A stretch of DNA of 64,000 bases from Patulibacter brassicae. Its GTDB lineage: Bacteria > Actinomycetota > Thermoleophilia > Solirubrobacterales > Solirubrobacteraceae. The stretch covers positions 62,001 to 126,000 of the forward strand of contig NZ_JAXAVX010000004.1 in NCBI RefSeq assembly GCF_033949425.1. The letters run 5' to 3'. Under the pieces are notes generated by a model, which was not told the DNA's origin, ran no database searches, and saw only the letters and a program-made list of their open reading frames with translations. The position numbers were made by a program, and so were the translations under genes. This document shows, one piece after another, positions 42,032 through 53,224 of this stretch; position 1 is the stretch's first letter; each line of letters starts with the position of its first letter.

Positions 42032-42256
42032 CGGCTGCTGCGGGCGCGTCGCGGCCCCGCGGTCGACGGGTCGCCGCGGGCAGGGACGTTCCGTCGACCG
42101 GCCGTCGCCGACGCTCGCGAGCGCGGCGCTCCGCCGGCGGCCGGGGCGTCGTCGCCCGGGCCGCCGCGGCGACCGCCCGCCGGCGAGATCGTTTCTGCAG
42201 CAACTTCTTATCGGGACTTCATCGTCGGAGCCCGCCGATGCGCCAGAATGCGCCGC

Positions 42257-43051
42257 ATGCCCTCGGGATCGAAGAGCAAGCAGGAGGCTGCGCGCCAGGC
42301 GCGGCTCGAGCGGGAGGCCGCCGAGCGAGCAGCCGCCGAGCGCAAGAAGCGCCTCGGGATCCTCGGCGGGGCGCTCGTCGTCGTCGTGGTGATCGTCGGC
42401 ATCGTCCTCGCCGCGGGCGTCTTCAAGAGCGACCCGGCCGAGAACGCGTCGAAGACGAACGGCGTCAGCGGCGTCAACGAGACCCGCGAGCTGCTCGCCG
42501 GGGTCCCGGTCAAGGGCACCGTCATCGGCAACCCGAACGCGCCGGTCACGATCCTCGAGCTCGCCGACCTGAAGTGCCCGGCCTGCAAGGCCCACCAGCT
42601 CGGGGACCAGATCGAGGTCGTCAAGCAGCTCGTGCGGACCGGCAAGGCGAACCTCGACCTGCGGCTCGTGAACATCATCGACCCGGGCATGGGCACGACC
42701 GACGGCGAGCGCGCCCGTCGCGTGGCGGACAACCTCATCGCCTCGAACAAGTACTGGCCGTTCGTGAACGTCAACTACTACAACCAGGGCGACGAGCGCG
42801 AGGAGTGGGCCACGACGGAGGAGCTCCAGAAGCTCGCCACGAGCGTCGGCGCCGGCCCGATCAACGAGCGCGAGACGCCGGCCACGCGCAAGTCCGAGGC
42901 CGACGCGCAGCGCCTCTTCGAGGGCCTGCAGGCGCAGGGCACGCCGTCGAGCTACGTCAAGCCGCGCGGCACGAACGCCTACACCCCGGTGAACAGCGAC
43001 ATCGGGTCCCTGACGTCGGCGGTCGAGACCGCCGCGAAGCAGGCGAAGTAA
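42257..43051 (+). CDS. DsbA-like thiol oxidoreductase, membrane anchored (CPAC)
   Basis: A 264-residue protein of the DsbA/thioredoxin_4 group. Residues 1-32 are very basic and helical, residues 34-54 are a membrane anchor (LGILGGALVVVVVIVGIVLA), and the thioredoxin domain carries the CPAC redox pair (Cys107-Cys110). The cis-Pro loop is QGTPSSYV. Outside the membrane it introduces or shuffles disulfides in secreted proteins. The ATG at this position has CAGAAT 7 nt upstream; an ATG three codons earlier is possible. VKOR follows 4 bp after the stop, and a second DsbA-like gene comes next, giving a compact oxidative-folding operon. An AT-richer stretch about 40-60 nt upstream (ACTTCTTATCGGGACTTCAT) probably contains promoter elements. 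Confidence 0.88.
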   Translation: MPSGSKSKQEAARQARLEREAAERAAAERKKRLGILGGALVVVVVIVGIVLAAGVFKSDPAENASKTNGVSGVNETRELLAGVPVKGTVIGNPNAPVTILELADLKCPACKAHQLGDQIEVVKQLVRTGKANLDLRLVNIIDPGMGTTDGERARRVADNLIASNKYWPFVNVNYYNQGDEREEWATTEELQKLATSVGAGPINERETPATRKSEADAQRLFEGLQAQGTPSSYVKPRGTNAYTPVNSDIGSLTSAVETAAKQAK

Positions 43052-43055
43052 CCCG

Positions 43056-43526
43056 ATGGTCGATCGCCGGCTGCGCTGGGTCAGCTTCGTCGTCGCCCTC
43101 ATCGGGCTCGGCGCGGCCGGCTACCTGACCTACACGAAGTACGCCCACGACGGCATCTGCGGCGTGAGCGGCGGCTGCACCGTCGTGCAGACGTCGACCT
43201 GGTCGGAGCTCGTCGGGATCCCGGTCTCCGTGATCGGGGTCGTCGGCTACGTCGCGATCCTCGCGGCGCTGCTGGCGCCGCAGCGCCTCGAGCTCGTGCG
43301 CCTGGGCCTCGTCGTCATGACGGGCATCGGGTTCCTGTTCTCGCTGTACCTCATGTACCGCGCCTACATCACGCTCGAGGCGTTCTGCCCGTTCTGCACG
43401 ACGAGCGCCGTCTGCCAGACGCTCCTGTTCCTCCTGAGCACCGCCCGCTTCGTCCGCGGCCCCGACCTGCCGGCGCTCGTGCCGGCCGGCGAGGACGACG
43501 ACGAGCCGGCCGTCACGACCGCCTGA
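43056..43526 (+). CDS. Vitamin K epoxide reductase family protein (VKOR)
   Basis: A 156-residue four-helix membrane protein of the VKOR family that reoxidises DsbA-like partners using a quinone. The loop Cys pair is Cys35 and Cys41 (ICGVSGGC), the quinone-site CxxC is Cys111-Cys114 (FCPFC), and the Ser between them in the sequence GIPVSVIG is conserved. Helices lie near 8-25, 56-72, 83-104 and 115-130. It is located between two DsbA-like genes, with 4 bp to the first and 5 bp to the second, which strongly supports the electron-transfer role. The C-terminus is a short acidic tail. Confidence 0.93.
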   Translation: MVDRRLRWVSFVVALIGLGAAGYLTYTKYAHDGICGVSGGCTVVQTSTWSELVGIPVSVIGVVGYVAILAALLAPQRLELVRLGLVVMTGIGFLFSLYLMYRAYITLEAFCPFCTTSAVCQTLLFLLSTARFVRGPDLPALVPAGEDDDEPAVTTA

Positions 43527-43531
43527 GCACC

Positions 43532-44281
43532 GTGGACGACGCCGAGCTCGACGCCATCCGCGCCCGCCGCTGGCGCCTCTTCGCCACGACGCTCATGCTG
43601 CTCGTCGTGGCGGGCGGCCTGGCGCTCGCGCTCGGCGCGTTCGGCGGCGACGGCAAGAAGGGCACGGCGTCCGCCAACGGCGTCCGCGGCGCGAAGGAGG
43701 TCTCCGCGTTGCTGCGCGGCGTGCCGCAGGACGGGCTCGTGCTCGGCCGTCCGGACGCGCCGGCCACGATCACGGTCTTCGCGGACCTCCACTGCCCGCA
43801 CTGCCGGGACGCGTTCACCGGCGGGGACTTCCGCGAGGTCGTCGACCGCGTCGTCCGGCCGGGCAAGGCGAACCTCCGCCTCGCGCTGATCGCGCTGCCC
43901 GGGTTCGGGGAGAACAGCGCCCAGGGGCGCGTCGCGGTGACGGGTCTCGCGCCCCGCGACCGCGCCTGGACGACCGCGCTCATGCTCTGGTTCAACCAGG
44001 GCGCGCCCGGCGGCCCCTGGATCGGCGACGGCCTGCTGCGGCGGATCGCCGAGGTCGGCCCGGGCCTGCGCGGCGTGCCGCTGCGGATGGCGCCGACCGT
44101 CGACGGACGGCGGATCGCCGACGAGACCGACGCGCTGCGCGACCGGCTCGACGTCGACGGCACCCCTGCGTGGTTCGTGCGCGCCCGGGGATCGAGCGAC
44201 GAGCGCGAGATCGACGTGAACCGCCTCGGCGGGTCGGCGGGCGCGATCGAGTCCGCCGTCCGCGACGCGACCGGCGGCTGA
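43532..44281 (+). CDS. DsbA-like thiol oxidoreductase, membrane anchored (CPHC)
   Basis: A 249-residue protein with one N-terminal membrane anchor (residues 17-36, LFATTLMLLVVAGGLALALG) and a DsbA-type thioredoxin domain whose redox pair is CPHC (Cys88-Cys91), the same dipeptide as E. coli DsbA. The cis-Pro loop is DGTPAWFVRA. It starts with GTG 5 bp after the VKOR gene. Together with the CPAC protein it forms a pair of oxidants probably served by one VKOR. A strong hairpin ends the operon. Confidence 0.9.
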   Translation: MDDAELDAIRARRWRLFATTLMLLVVAGGLALALGAFGGDGKKGTASANGVRGAKEVSALLRGVPQDGLVLGRPDAPATITVFADLHCPHCRDAFTGGDFREVVDRVVRPGKANLRLALIALPGFGENSAQGRVAVTGLAPRDRAWTTALMLWFNQGAPGGPWIGDGLLRRIAEVGPGLRGVPLRMAPTVDGRRIADETDALRDRLDVDGTPAWFVRARGSSDEREIDVNRLGGSAGAIESAVRDATGG

Positions 44282-44287
44282 GCGGGG

Positions 44288-44308
44288 CCCGCCGCGCCGC
44301 GCGGCGGG
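44288..44308 (+). terminator. Terminator hairpin of the DsbA-VKOR operon
   Basis: CCCGCCGCG and CGCGGCGGG form a perfect 9-bp stem with loop CCG, 6 bp after the stop of the last operon gene. There is no T-run. Confidence 0.55.
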
Positions 44309-44440
44309 GACCGGCGACGACGCGGTCCCGACCTCGGGGCCGAGGATCCCGCGCACCGTGCCGGCGGTCCTGCCCGGTGGCGCGCGGTGGGCGGGGGCCG
44401 GCGGCGTCGGCGCGCCCGCATTCCGACCGTGAAGGTCGGG

Positions 44441-44463
44441 TACGTAGGGTGGTACCCTACGTA
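44441..44463. promoter_or_regulatory. Operator of the vapBC operon with embedded -10 box
   Basis: TACGTAGGGT and ACCCTACGTA form a perfect 10-bp inverted repeat around GGT, ending 4 nt before the antitoxin ATG. The likely -10 box TACCCT (44453-44458) lies within the palindrome, so binding of the antitoxin or its complex would block transcription. Confidence 0.75.
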
Positions 44464-44467
44464 GGGC

Positions 44468-44686
44468 ATGAAGAAGACGAGCATCTACCTCGAGGATCAG
44501 CTCGACGAGGCGCTCGCCCTCCGTGCGGCCGAGGAGGGCATCACGAAGGCGGAGTTCATCCGCCGGACGCTCACCGGTGCCGTGGGCCGCCCCACGCGCC
44601 CCCGTCCGACCGTCGCCGTGTTCGACGGCCCGGGCGACCTCGCGCGCAACGCCGACCGCTACCTCGGCGAGGCGCCGACGCGGTGA
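44468..44686 (+). CDS. vapB: Ribbon-helix-helix antitoxin (VapB-type)
   Basis: A 72-residue antitoxin. The N-terminal ribbon-helix-helix reads KKTSIYLEDQLDEALALRAA and EEGITKAEFIRRTLTGA (CopG/MetJ type), used to bind the palindromic operator. The C-terminal tail (TVAVFDGPGDLARNADRYLG) is the toxin-binding extension. It neutralises the PIN toxin encoded next. The ATG lies 4 nt after the operator and 9 nt after the embedded -10 box. The stop overlaps the toxin GTG by 4 bp (GTGA). Confidence 0.93.
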   Translation: MKKTSIYLEDQLDEALALRAAEEGITKAEFIRRTLTGAVGRPTRPRPTVAVFDGPGDLARNADRYLGEAPTR

Positions 44687-45096
44687 CGATCGTCGTCGAC
44701 ACGTCGGTCGTGCTGGCGCTGCTGGACCGGGGCGACCGCGATCACGTCGCCGTGCGCGACTGGGCCGCGGCCGTCGACGAGGACCTCTTCACGAGCCCGC
44801 TCGCGGTGGCCGAGATCGACCGCCTGCTCGCCACGCACGGCGGTCCCGCCGCCCGCGAGGCGCTCCGCGGCGACCTCGACTCCGGCGCCTACAACGTCCG
44901 CTGGTGGGCCGACGGCGTCGCCGACATGCTCGCCGTCGTGCGCGATCGGCCCGAGCTGGGGCTCACCGACGCCTCGCTCGTCGCCCTGGCCGAGCGCCTG
45001 CGGACCCGGCGGATCGCGACGCTCGACGTCGAGCGGTTCCGGCCGGTCACCGACCGCGATGGCAAGCCGTTCACCCTCCTGCCCGCCGACGCGTGA
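44683..45096 (+). CDS. vapC: PIN-domain ribonuclease toxin (VapC-type)
   Basis: A 137-residue PIN-domain protein, the usual toxin that cleaves tRNA or other RNA when free of its antitoxin. The four acidic metal ligands are all present: Asp6 (VVDTSVV), Glu44 (AVAEIDRLL), Asp96 (LTDASLV) and Asp115 (IATLDVERF). It starts inside the end of vapB, as usual for such pairs. The pair stands between the Dsb operon and aconitase, with no mobile-element genes nearby, so it looks like a resident type II toxin-antitoxin. Confidence 0.93.
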   Translation: MTIVVDTSVVLALLDRGDRDHVAVRDWAAAVDEDLFTSPLAVAEIDRLLATHGGPAAREALRGDLDSGAYNVRWWADGVADMLAVVRDRPELGLTDASLVALAERLRTRRIATLDVERFRPVTDRDGKPFTLLPADA

Positions 45097-45223
45097 TGCC
45101 CTGCTCCGCAGCGCAGCGGCACCGCCGACTTCCCACGACCACCCTCGACGACGGGCGCAGGACCGCCCGGCGGCGGGCGTGGGCGGGACCGACCCCTCAC
45201 CCCGATACCCGAAGGACCCGCGC

Positions 45224-48124
<2,901 letters not shown>

Positions 48125-48136
48125 GCCCCGGCTCCA

Positions 48137-48166
48137 CCGATCCTCGGCCGCGGCGCCGAGGGTCGG
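48137..48166 (+). terminator. Terminator downstream of acnA
   Basis: CCGATCCTCGGC and GCCGAGGGTCGG pair over 12 bp (one T-G) around CGCGGC, 13 bp after the acnA stop. Confidence 0.6.
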
Positions 48167-48289
48167 TCGACGGCGGCGGAGCCCGATCGGCGCCGCGGTG
48201 GTCGGGGTGACCCTCGACGCCGATCCACGTGCCGCCGGCGGTCGCGGGTCGCGGCCGGCTCGGCGGCGCCGGACGGGCCCTCTCCGGGG

Positions 48290-48295
48290 TAGGGT
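48290..48295 (+). promoter_or_regulatory. -10 box TAGGGT
   Basis: Lies 55 nt before the ATG of the secreted protein, which in this case also has a GGGAG ribosome site, so the mRNA has a leader. Confidence 0.45.
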
Positions 48296-48350
48296 TGGCG
48301 CGTGGGCGCGCGTGCAGCGGCCGGCGCCCGCTCCGACCCCCGGGAGCCTC

Positions 48351-49346
48351 ATGCGCCGTCGTCCGTTCGCCTTCGTCACTCCCGCTCTCCGGGCCGCGGC
48401 ACCGACCGTCGTCGCGGCCCTGCTGCTCGGCGTCGCGGCGACGCCGGCGGGCGCGAACCTCGTCGGCGTCGGCGAGGATCCGGCCGGCGACGCGGCGAGC
48501 CCGCACCCCGCGCACGACATCACCGGGGCGGCGCTGGCCTACGACCGGCGGCGCGGCGCGCTCGTCGGGAGCGTCCGGCTGCGCGGGGTCGCGACCGCCG
48601 CGACCCAGGGCGTCCTGACGCTCTTCGCGGGCCGGCGGACCGCGACCGGCTGCGACGGCTATCCCGCCCAGGGGCTGTCGACGTCCACGGCCTCCTTCCG
48701 GGCCAGCTGGCACGTCCTCCCGGCGCCGGGCCAGCACGTCGGCGGCGGGGTGGACCGGGCGGAGAAGTCCGGCGAGCGCACCACCGTGCAGCGGATGGAG
48801 GCGACCGACCGGCGGCTCGCGGGCGGCACCCCGGACTGCGCGATCGCCACCCTCACCCAGCCCGGCGACGCCTCCGTCGTCCTCGACACGACCGGGCCGA
48901 TCGCGCTGCGGCCCGTGCCGGTCCTCGGCGCCGCGCTGCGCGGCGTGCCCAGCCGCCTGCGTCCCGGCCGCACCGCCCGGGTCCGGGTCCTCGTCACGAA
49001 CGCCGGCGACGCGCCCACGGGACGCATTCGCCTGCGGGTGGCCGGCGCGCGCGGGCTGCGGGTCTCCCCGTCCACGCGCACGCTGGCGCCGCTGGCGGCC
49101 GGGCGCACGCGCACCGCGACGCTCCGCGTGCGCCTGTCGACGCGGGCGCGCGCCTCCACGCGGCTGCGGGTCACCGCGACGGCGGGCGACCAGCGCGTGC
49201 GCACCGAGGGCCGCATCCGCCTGCTCCGTCTCTCCTCGGGCGGTGGCGGCGGCGGAGGCGGCTCGACGCCCCCGCGCACCTGCAACCGCTGGATGCCCGA
49301 CATCTCGGGCGAGACCGGCGGCTCGCTCGTGCTCGTGCCCTGCTGA
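48351..49346 (+). CDS. Secreted protein with CARDB/NEW3-like domain
   Basis: A 331-residue exported protein. The signal peptide is LRAAAPTVVAALLLGVAATP, with cleavage near AGANLV. Residues 30-190 are a beta-rich domain without known family. Residues 205-300 contain the pattern of a CARDB/NEW3 beta-sandwich (VRVLVTNAGDAPTGRIRLRV), used for adhesion or as a spacer. A Gly-rich linker (eight Gly in a row) and a short Cys-containing tail follow. GGGAG lies before the ATG. The function is unknown. Confidence 0.8.
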   Translation: MRRRPFAFVTPALRAAAPTVVAALLLGVAATPAGANLVGVGEDPAGDAASPHPAHDITGAALAYDRRRGALVGSVRLRGVATAATQGVLTLFAGRRTATGCDGYPAQGLSTSTASFRASWHVLPAPGQHVGGGVDRAEKSGERTTVQRMEATDRRLAGGTPDCAIATLTQPGDASVVLDTTGPIALRPVPVLGAALRGVPSRLRPGRTARVRVLVTNAGDAPTGRIRLRVAGARGLRVSPSTRTLAPLAAGRTRTATLRVRLSTRARASTRLRVTATAGDQRVRTEGRIRLLRLSSGGGGGGGGSTPPRTCNRWMPDISGETGGSLVLVPC

Positions 49347-49366
49347 CTCGCGCGGAGCCGATCCGG

Positions 49367-49747
49367 TCAGCCGGTGACGGCGCGTCCCGTCGCGGCCCAC
49401 GCCGCGTGCCGGTCGCGCGGACGGCCGATGACGACCGTCTCGCCGTCGTCGAGGATCGGGCGCTGCAGCAGCGCGGGGTGCTCGACGAGGAGGGCGACCA
49501 CCTCGTCGATGCCGAGCCCGTCGGCGTCGAGGCCGAGGTCGCGGTAGCGCTTGTCGCGCCGGATCAGGGCGTCGACGGGATCGCCCTCCAGGCGCTCGGC
49601 GAGGTCGCGCAGCTCGGCCTCGTCGAGGCGCTCGGCGACGAGCAGGTACTTGCGCACGGCGACCTCGTGCCCGGCCTCCTGGAGCGCCTCGAGGGCGACG
49701 ACCGAGGTCGAGCAGTGCGGGTTGTGGAGCAGCGTGAGGCCAGGCAC
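49367..49747 (-). CDS. ArsC/Spx-family protein
   Basis: A 126-residue protein of the arsenate reductase (ArsC)/Spx thioredoxin-like family. LLHNPHCSTSVVALEAL gives the N-terminal active-site Cys, and RPILDDGETVVIGRP is the conserved C-terminal segment with the Arg/Pro that position it. The motif is NPHCSTS and not the usual NPxCSKS/NPxCGTS, so arsenate reduction is only likely, not certain. The GTG has TACGAT 6 nt upstream. The end of the secreted-protein gene is 20 bp away, convergent. Confidence 0.85.
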   Translation of the reverse strand: MPGLTLLHNPHCSTSVVALEALQEAGHEVAVRKYLLVAERLDEAELRDLAERLEGDPVDALIRRDKRYRDLGLDADGLGIDEVVALLVEHPALLQRPILDDGETVVIGRPRDRHAAWAATGRAVTG

Positions 49748-49753
49748 CGGGCG

Positions 49754-49759
49754 ATCGTA
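49754..49759 (-). promoter_or_regulatory. -10 box TACGAT
   Basis: Lies 6 nt before the GTG of the ArsC-like gene. Confidence 0.4.
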
Positions 49760-49814
49760 CTTCGCGTCGCCCGGGAGCCCGCGGCCGAGCGGCTCGGCCG
49801 GTCGGAGCGGTGCG

Positions 49815-50570
49815 TCAGAGCCCGGCGACGTGCCGGCTGTGGAAGCCCTTGCGGCGACCGATCACGGGACGCCAGCGGACGCCCGACCGCCCACGGGGAT
49901 CGCCGACCCGACTCGTGTCCAGCCGCAGGCCCGCGACCTCGAGGTACACGTGGCCCTGGCTCGCGTGCACGGTGATCCAGCGGCCGCCGCCCGCCCGACC
50001 CCACCGCGCCATCTGGCCGCTCGTGGCGGTGGTCGTCATGAGGCCGGCGCGGATCATCGCGTAGCCCACCGCGCCGGAGCAGTCGTAGCCGGAGTCCTTC
50101 AGCCGGGCGTGGCCGCCGCCCCACTTGTACGGCTTGCCGACGATGAGGTTCGCGGCCGCGATCACCCGCTTCACCGACGTGGGCGCCGACCGCGGGATCG
50201 CGGCCTTGCCGTCCGTCCGGATCCGGGCGACCTTGCCCTTGATCGTCCGGCGCGAGCTCGGCACCGGGACGAGCACGTCGCCGCCGTTCCAGCCGGCGGT
50301 CGGCTGCTCGTCGTCGGCCACGTCGTCGTCGGCCGGCAGGTCGTCCTCGACCACGCCGTCGTCGTCGGTCCACGTGCCGTCGTCGGCGGGCCCGTCGTCC
50401 TCGACGCTCCAGCCGTCGTCGACGCCGGGATCGGTCGCCTCGTCCTCGGTCCCCGGGGCGACCTGTCGGCCGCCGTCCCAGCCCGACCACGGGCGCTGGG
50501 CCGCGGCGGTCGCCGGGGTGGCGAGGGCGGGCACGAGCAGCAGGGCGAGGAGCAGACGACGCAGGCGCAC
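49815..50570 (-). CDS. NlpC/P60-like secreted protein, copy 2
   Basis: A 251-residue exported protein. The signal peptide is RRLLLALLLVPALATPATAA. A very acidic Asp/Glu/Gly linker (residues 40-105) precedes the C-terminal domain, where AANLIVGKPYKWGGGHARL, YDCSGAVGYAM (Cys164) and SQGHVYLEVAG (His near 207) match NlpC/P60 cysteine peptidases. It is the clear paralogue of the protein at 39872-40696, but is secreted and not anchored by an N-terminal helix. It probably cleaves peptidoglycan peptides. The start GTG gives a proper signal peptide; no ribosome site is obvious. Confidence 0.84.
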   Translation of the reverse strand: MRLRRLLLALLLVPALATPATAAAQRPWSGWDGGRQVAPGTEDEATDPGVDDGWSVEDDGPADDGTWTDDDGVVEDDLPADDDVADDEQPTAGWNGGDVLVPVPSSRRTIKGKVARIRTDGKAAIPRSAPTSVKRVIAAANLIVGKPYKWGGGHARLKDSGYDCSGAVGYAMIRAGLMTTTATSGQMARWGRAGGGRWITVHASQGHVYLEVAGLRLDTSRVGDPRGRSGVRWRPVIGRRKGFHSRHVAGL

Positions 50571-50748
50571 CCTCGGGTCATCGGACGTCCGAGCGCCAGG
50601 GACGAGACGACCTGGACCATCGGGGGAGGAGGTGCCGCTCCGTCGTCCGGCCGCCGCGGTCCCGGCGCGCCGACGCGCACCGGCCGCCGACGCGGGGGCC
50701 CTCGCCGGTCGTCGGCGGCGCGGCGACGCGCGGACCGGCGCGTCCGCC

Positions 50749-51342
50749 TCAGGCCGCGCGGTGGCAGCCGGCGACGTGGTCGTCGACGATGCCCGCGGAC
50801 TGCATGAGCGCGTAGGCGACGGTCGGGCCGACGAACGCGAACCCGCGGCGGCGCAGCTCCCGGGCCATCGCGCGCGAGGTCGCGGTCGACGCCGGGACGT
50901 CGGCGAAGGTCGCCGGGCGGCCCGCGCGCTCCGCCGCGGCGGCGTCGGCGAACGACCAGAGCAGCGCGTCGAGCCCGCCGTCCTCGCGCAGCGCGAGCGT
51001 CGCCCGGGCGTTCCGGATCGCCGCGGCGACCTTCGCCCGGTTGCGGACGATGCCGGCGTCGGCCAGCAGCCGGGCGACGTCCGCGTCCCCGTACGCGGCG
51101 ACGCGCTCGGGGTCGAAGCCGTCGAAGGCGGCCCGGAACGCCTCGCGCTTGCGGAGGATCGTGATCCACGCGAGGCCGCTCTGGAACGCCTCGAGGGTGA
51201 GGAGCTCGAACAGCGCGCGCTCGCCGTGCAGCGGCCGGCCCCAGTCGTCGTCGTGGTAGGCGCGGTAGAGCTCCGGCGCGGCGCCCCAGCGGCAGCGGGC
51301 GAGCCCGTCGTCGCCGACGACGACGTCGGGGGCGTCAGCCAC
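50749..51342 (-). CDS. tag: DNA-3-methyladenine glycosylase I (Tag)
   Basis: A 197-residue Tag glycosylase that removes 3-methyladenine from alkylated DNA. The zinc site Cys17-x12-His30 and His189-x3-Cys193 has exactly the family spacing, and WGRPLHGERALFELLTLEAF, SGLAWITILRKREAFR and FAFVGPTVAYALMQSAG are the helical motifs of the helix-hairpin-helix enzyme. The GTG lies 5 nt inside the end of the upstream M20 peptidase gene (8-bp overlap), so the two are translationally linked. No Ada-type regulator is nearby. Confidence 0.94.
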   Translation of the reverse strand: MADAPDVVVGDDGLARCRWGAAPELYRAYHDDDWGRPLHGERALFELLTLEAFQSGLAWITILRKREAFRAAFDGFDPERVAAYGDADVARLLADAGIVRNRAKVAAAIRNARATLALREDGGLDALLWSFADAAAAERAGRPATFADVPASTATSRAMARELRRRGFAFVGPTVAYALMQSAGIVDDHVAGCHRAA

Positions 51343-52447
51343 CGAGCTCCGCCGCGTCGAGGCGCCGGACGAGCTCGAGCAGCGCGCCGAGCCCGGCCGC
51401 GATCGGCGGGATCGCCACCCACTCCGAGGTCCGGTGCATGTCGCCGCCGCGCGTGATGCCGACGCAGATCGCCGGGACGCCGAGCGGGTACGCCGCGTTG
51501 CACTCCGTCGAGCCGGCGTCCTCGCGCGCCGGCGGCAGGCCGACGGCGGCGCGGGCGGTGCGGGCGGTCGTGACGAGCGGGTGGTCGCCGGGCGTGCGGC
51601 CCGCCGGCCGATGCCCGACCTGCTCCACGGTGGCGTGGACGCCGCGCGGCGCGCGCTCGAGGGCGTCGCGGACGCGCTGGGCGGTGCGCCGCAGCCGGCC
51701 GTCGTCGTCGTCGCGCAGGTCGACGAGCAGCTCCCCCTCCTCCGCGATCGCGTTCACGGTGCTGCCCGAGCGGACGACCCCGACGTTGATGTGCGCGCCG
51801 CGGGGCACGGCGTCGAGCGCGGCGGCGCCGGCCCGCAGCAGGGCGTGGGCGGCGCTGCCCGTGCCGCGGTCGCCCCACGAGTGCCCGCCCGGGCCGCGGT
51901 AGCGGGCGCGGAGTCGCAGGGCCCCGATCCCGCCGACGACGAGGTCGTCGAGCAGGTGGCCCTCGAGCGCGACGAGCGCCCGTGCCGGGACGCTCGCCAG
52001 CAGGTGCTTGGCGCCGCGCAGGTCGCCGAGGCCCTCCTCCCCGACGGTCGCGGCCAGCACGACCGGCCGGACCGGCGGTGCCTCGCGCAGGGCGCGCGCG
52101 AGCTCGAGCAGCGCGGCGACGGCGACGGTGTCGTCGCCGATGCCGGGACCGAGCAGCCGGTCGCCGTCGCGCCGCGGCTCCAGCGGGATCTCGGGACCGA
52201 AGACCGTGTCGAGGTGCGCGGTGACGACGAGCGCCGGCCCGGCGTCGCCGAGGCGCACGACGACGTTGCCGACGGCGTCCTGCTGCGGGTCGAGCCCGAG
52301 GCGGGCGAGCCGCTCGGCGACGGCCGCGCCACGCGCTCCCTCGTCGCCGGTCGGGGCCCCGATGGCGGCGAGCTCCAGGGCGTCGCCGACGACGCGCTCG
52401 ACCGCGGCGTCGTCGGCGGGGCCGGGCCCCGTGTCGGTGCGCACCAC
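51335..52447 (-). CDS. M20-family metallopeptidase
   Basis: A 370-residue zinc-dependent peptidase/deacylase of the M20/M28 clan. VVTAHLDTVFGP contains the first metal His and bridging region, GIGDDTVAVAALLELARAL the Asp, ATVGEEGLGDLRGA the Glu-Glu, VALEGH the next ligand and MHRTSEW the last His. A dimerization lid domain is inserted (residues 180-290). The substrate is unknown (dipeptides, N-acyl amino acids and carnosine are options). Two consecutive GTG codons are possible starts; TAGGCT lies 7 nt upstream. It overlaps tag. Confidence 0.89.
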   Translation of the reverse strand: MVRTDTGPGPADDAAVERVVGDALELAAIGAPTGDEGARGAAVAERLARLGLDPQQDAVGNVVVRLGDAGPALVVTAHLDTVFGPEIPLEPRRDGDRLLGPGIGDDTVAVAALLELARALREAPPVRPVVLAATVGEEGLGDLRGAKHLLASVPARALVALEGHLLDDLVVGGIGALRLRARYRGPGGHSWGDRGTGSAAHALLRAGAAALDAVPRGAHINVGVVRSGSTVNAIAEEGELLVDLRDDDDGRLRRTAQRVRDALERAPRGVHATVEQVGHRPAGRTPGDHPLVTTARTARAAVGLPPAREDAGSTECNAAYPLGVPAICVGITRGGDMHRTSEWVAIPPIAAGLGALLELVRRLDAAELGG

Positions 52448-52454
52448 CCCGGGG

Positions 52455-52460
52455 AGCCTA
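52455..52460 (-). promoter_or_regulatory. -10 box TAGGCT
   Basis: Lies 7 nt before the first GTG of the M20 peptidase gene; it may drive the M20-tag pair. Confidence 0.4.
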
Positions 52461-52531
52461 CGGGCCGGGCGCTCGGCCGGGACGGCGCGCCCGCCCGCGG
52501 TCGTCGTCGGGCCGGGCCGCGGGATCGGGGC

Positions 52532-53224
52532 TCACCCGCCGAGCGGGCGGGTGGGGGAGAGGGTGAACTCGATCTCGTCGCCGACGAGGCCGAGGTGCGG
52601 ACCGGGGCGCAGCCAGCGCGCGAGGGGACCCGTCGAGCGGATCTCGGTGCGCACGAGCGCCGGGCGGAGGCGCCCGTGGGCGACCATCCGGCAGGTTCGC
52701 AGGACGCCGTCGGGGCCCTGCTGCTCGACGATCGCCGTCGTGCGGATCGGCAGTGCCGGGCCGAGCGGTCGGACGTGGCTCGTGACCCGCCAGCCCGCCG
52801 TGGAGGCCGTCATCGACGTCGTCGGGTCGCCGTCGAACCGCACGAGCGCCTTGGGCATCGCCCAGTTCGCGCGCCCGCCCACGAGGCTCGCTGGGGAGTC
52901 CACGGCCATGAGCGCCACCGTCGACCGCGGCCGACCGCCACGCAGGTACCCGACCTGGCCGAAGACCTCGTCGTACGCGCCGACCGGCGTGTCGCGGTAG
53001 CGGACCATCCCCCCGACCACGCCCACCGGTCGCCGGTCGCGCAGGGCCGGGGGCAGCGCGGCGCGCGCGGCCCGCGGGGCCCGCGCGAGCCACAGCACCG
53101 CCGAGGCCCGGCAGGTCCACGGCGCCGGGGGCGGGTCGCCGGCCGGGAGCTGGTCGAGCGCCTCGTCGGTCAGGTCGCTCTCGTGGACGCCCGGAACGCG
53201 GGACAGGACAACAGGATCGATCAT
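52532..53224 (-). CDS. Acetoacetate decarboxylase-family protein
   Basis: A 230-residue protein of the acetoacetate decarboxylase fold. VGGMVRYRDTPVGAYDEVFG is the family Gly/Arg/Glu loop, and GRANWAMPKALVRFDGD contains the Lys that forms the Schiff base in the decarboxylase. A barrel of beta-strands follows (STAGWRVTSHVRPLG, RMVAHGRLRPALV). Many homologues act on other beta-keto acids or are uncharacterised. The ATG follows GAGAGAC. A 439-bp gene-free stretch separates it from the next divergent gene. Confidence 0.83.
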   Translation of the reverse strand: MIDPVVLSRVPGVHESDLTDEALDQLPAGDPPPAPWTCRASAVLWLARAPRAARAALPPALRDRRPVGVVGGMVRYRDTPVGAYDEVFGQVGYLRGGRPRSTVALMAVDSPASLVGGRANWAMPKALVRFDGDPTTSMTASTAGWRVTSHVRPLGPALPIRTTAIVEQQGPDGVLRTCRMVAHGRLRPALVRTEIRSTGPLARWLRPGPHLGLVGDEIEFTLSPTRPLGG

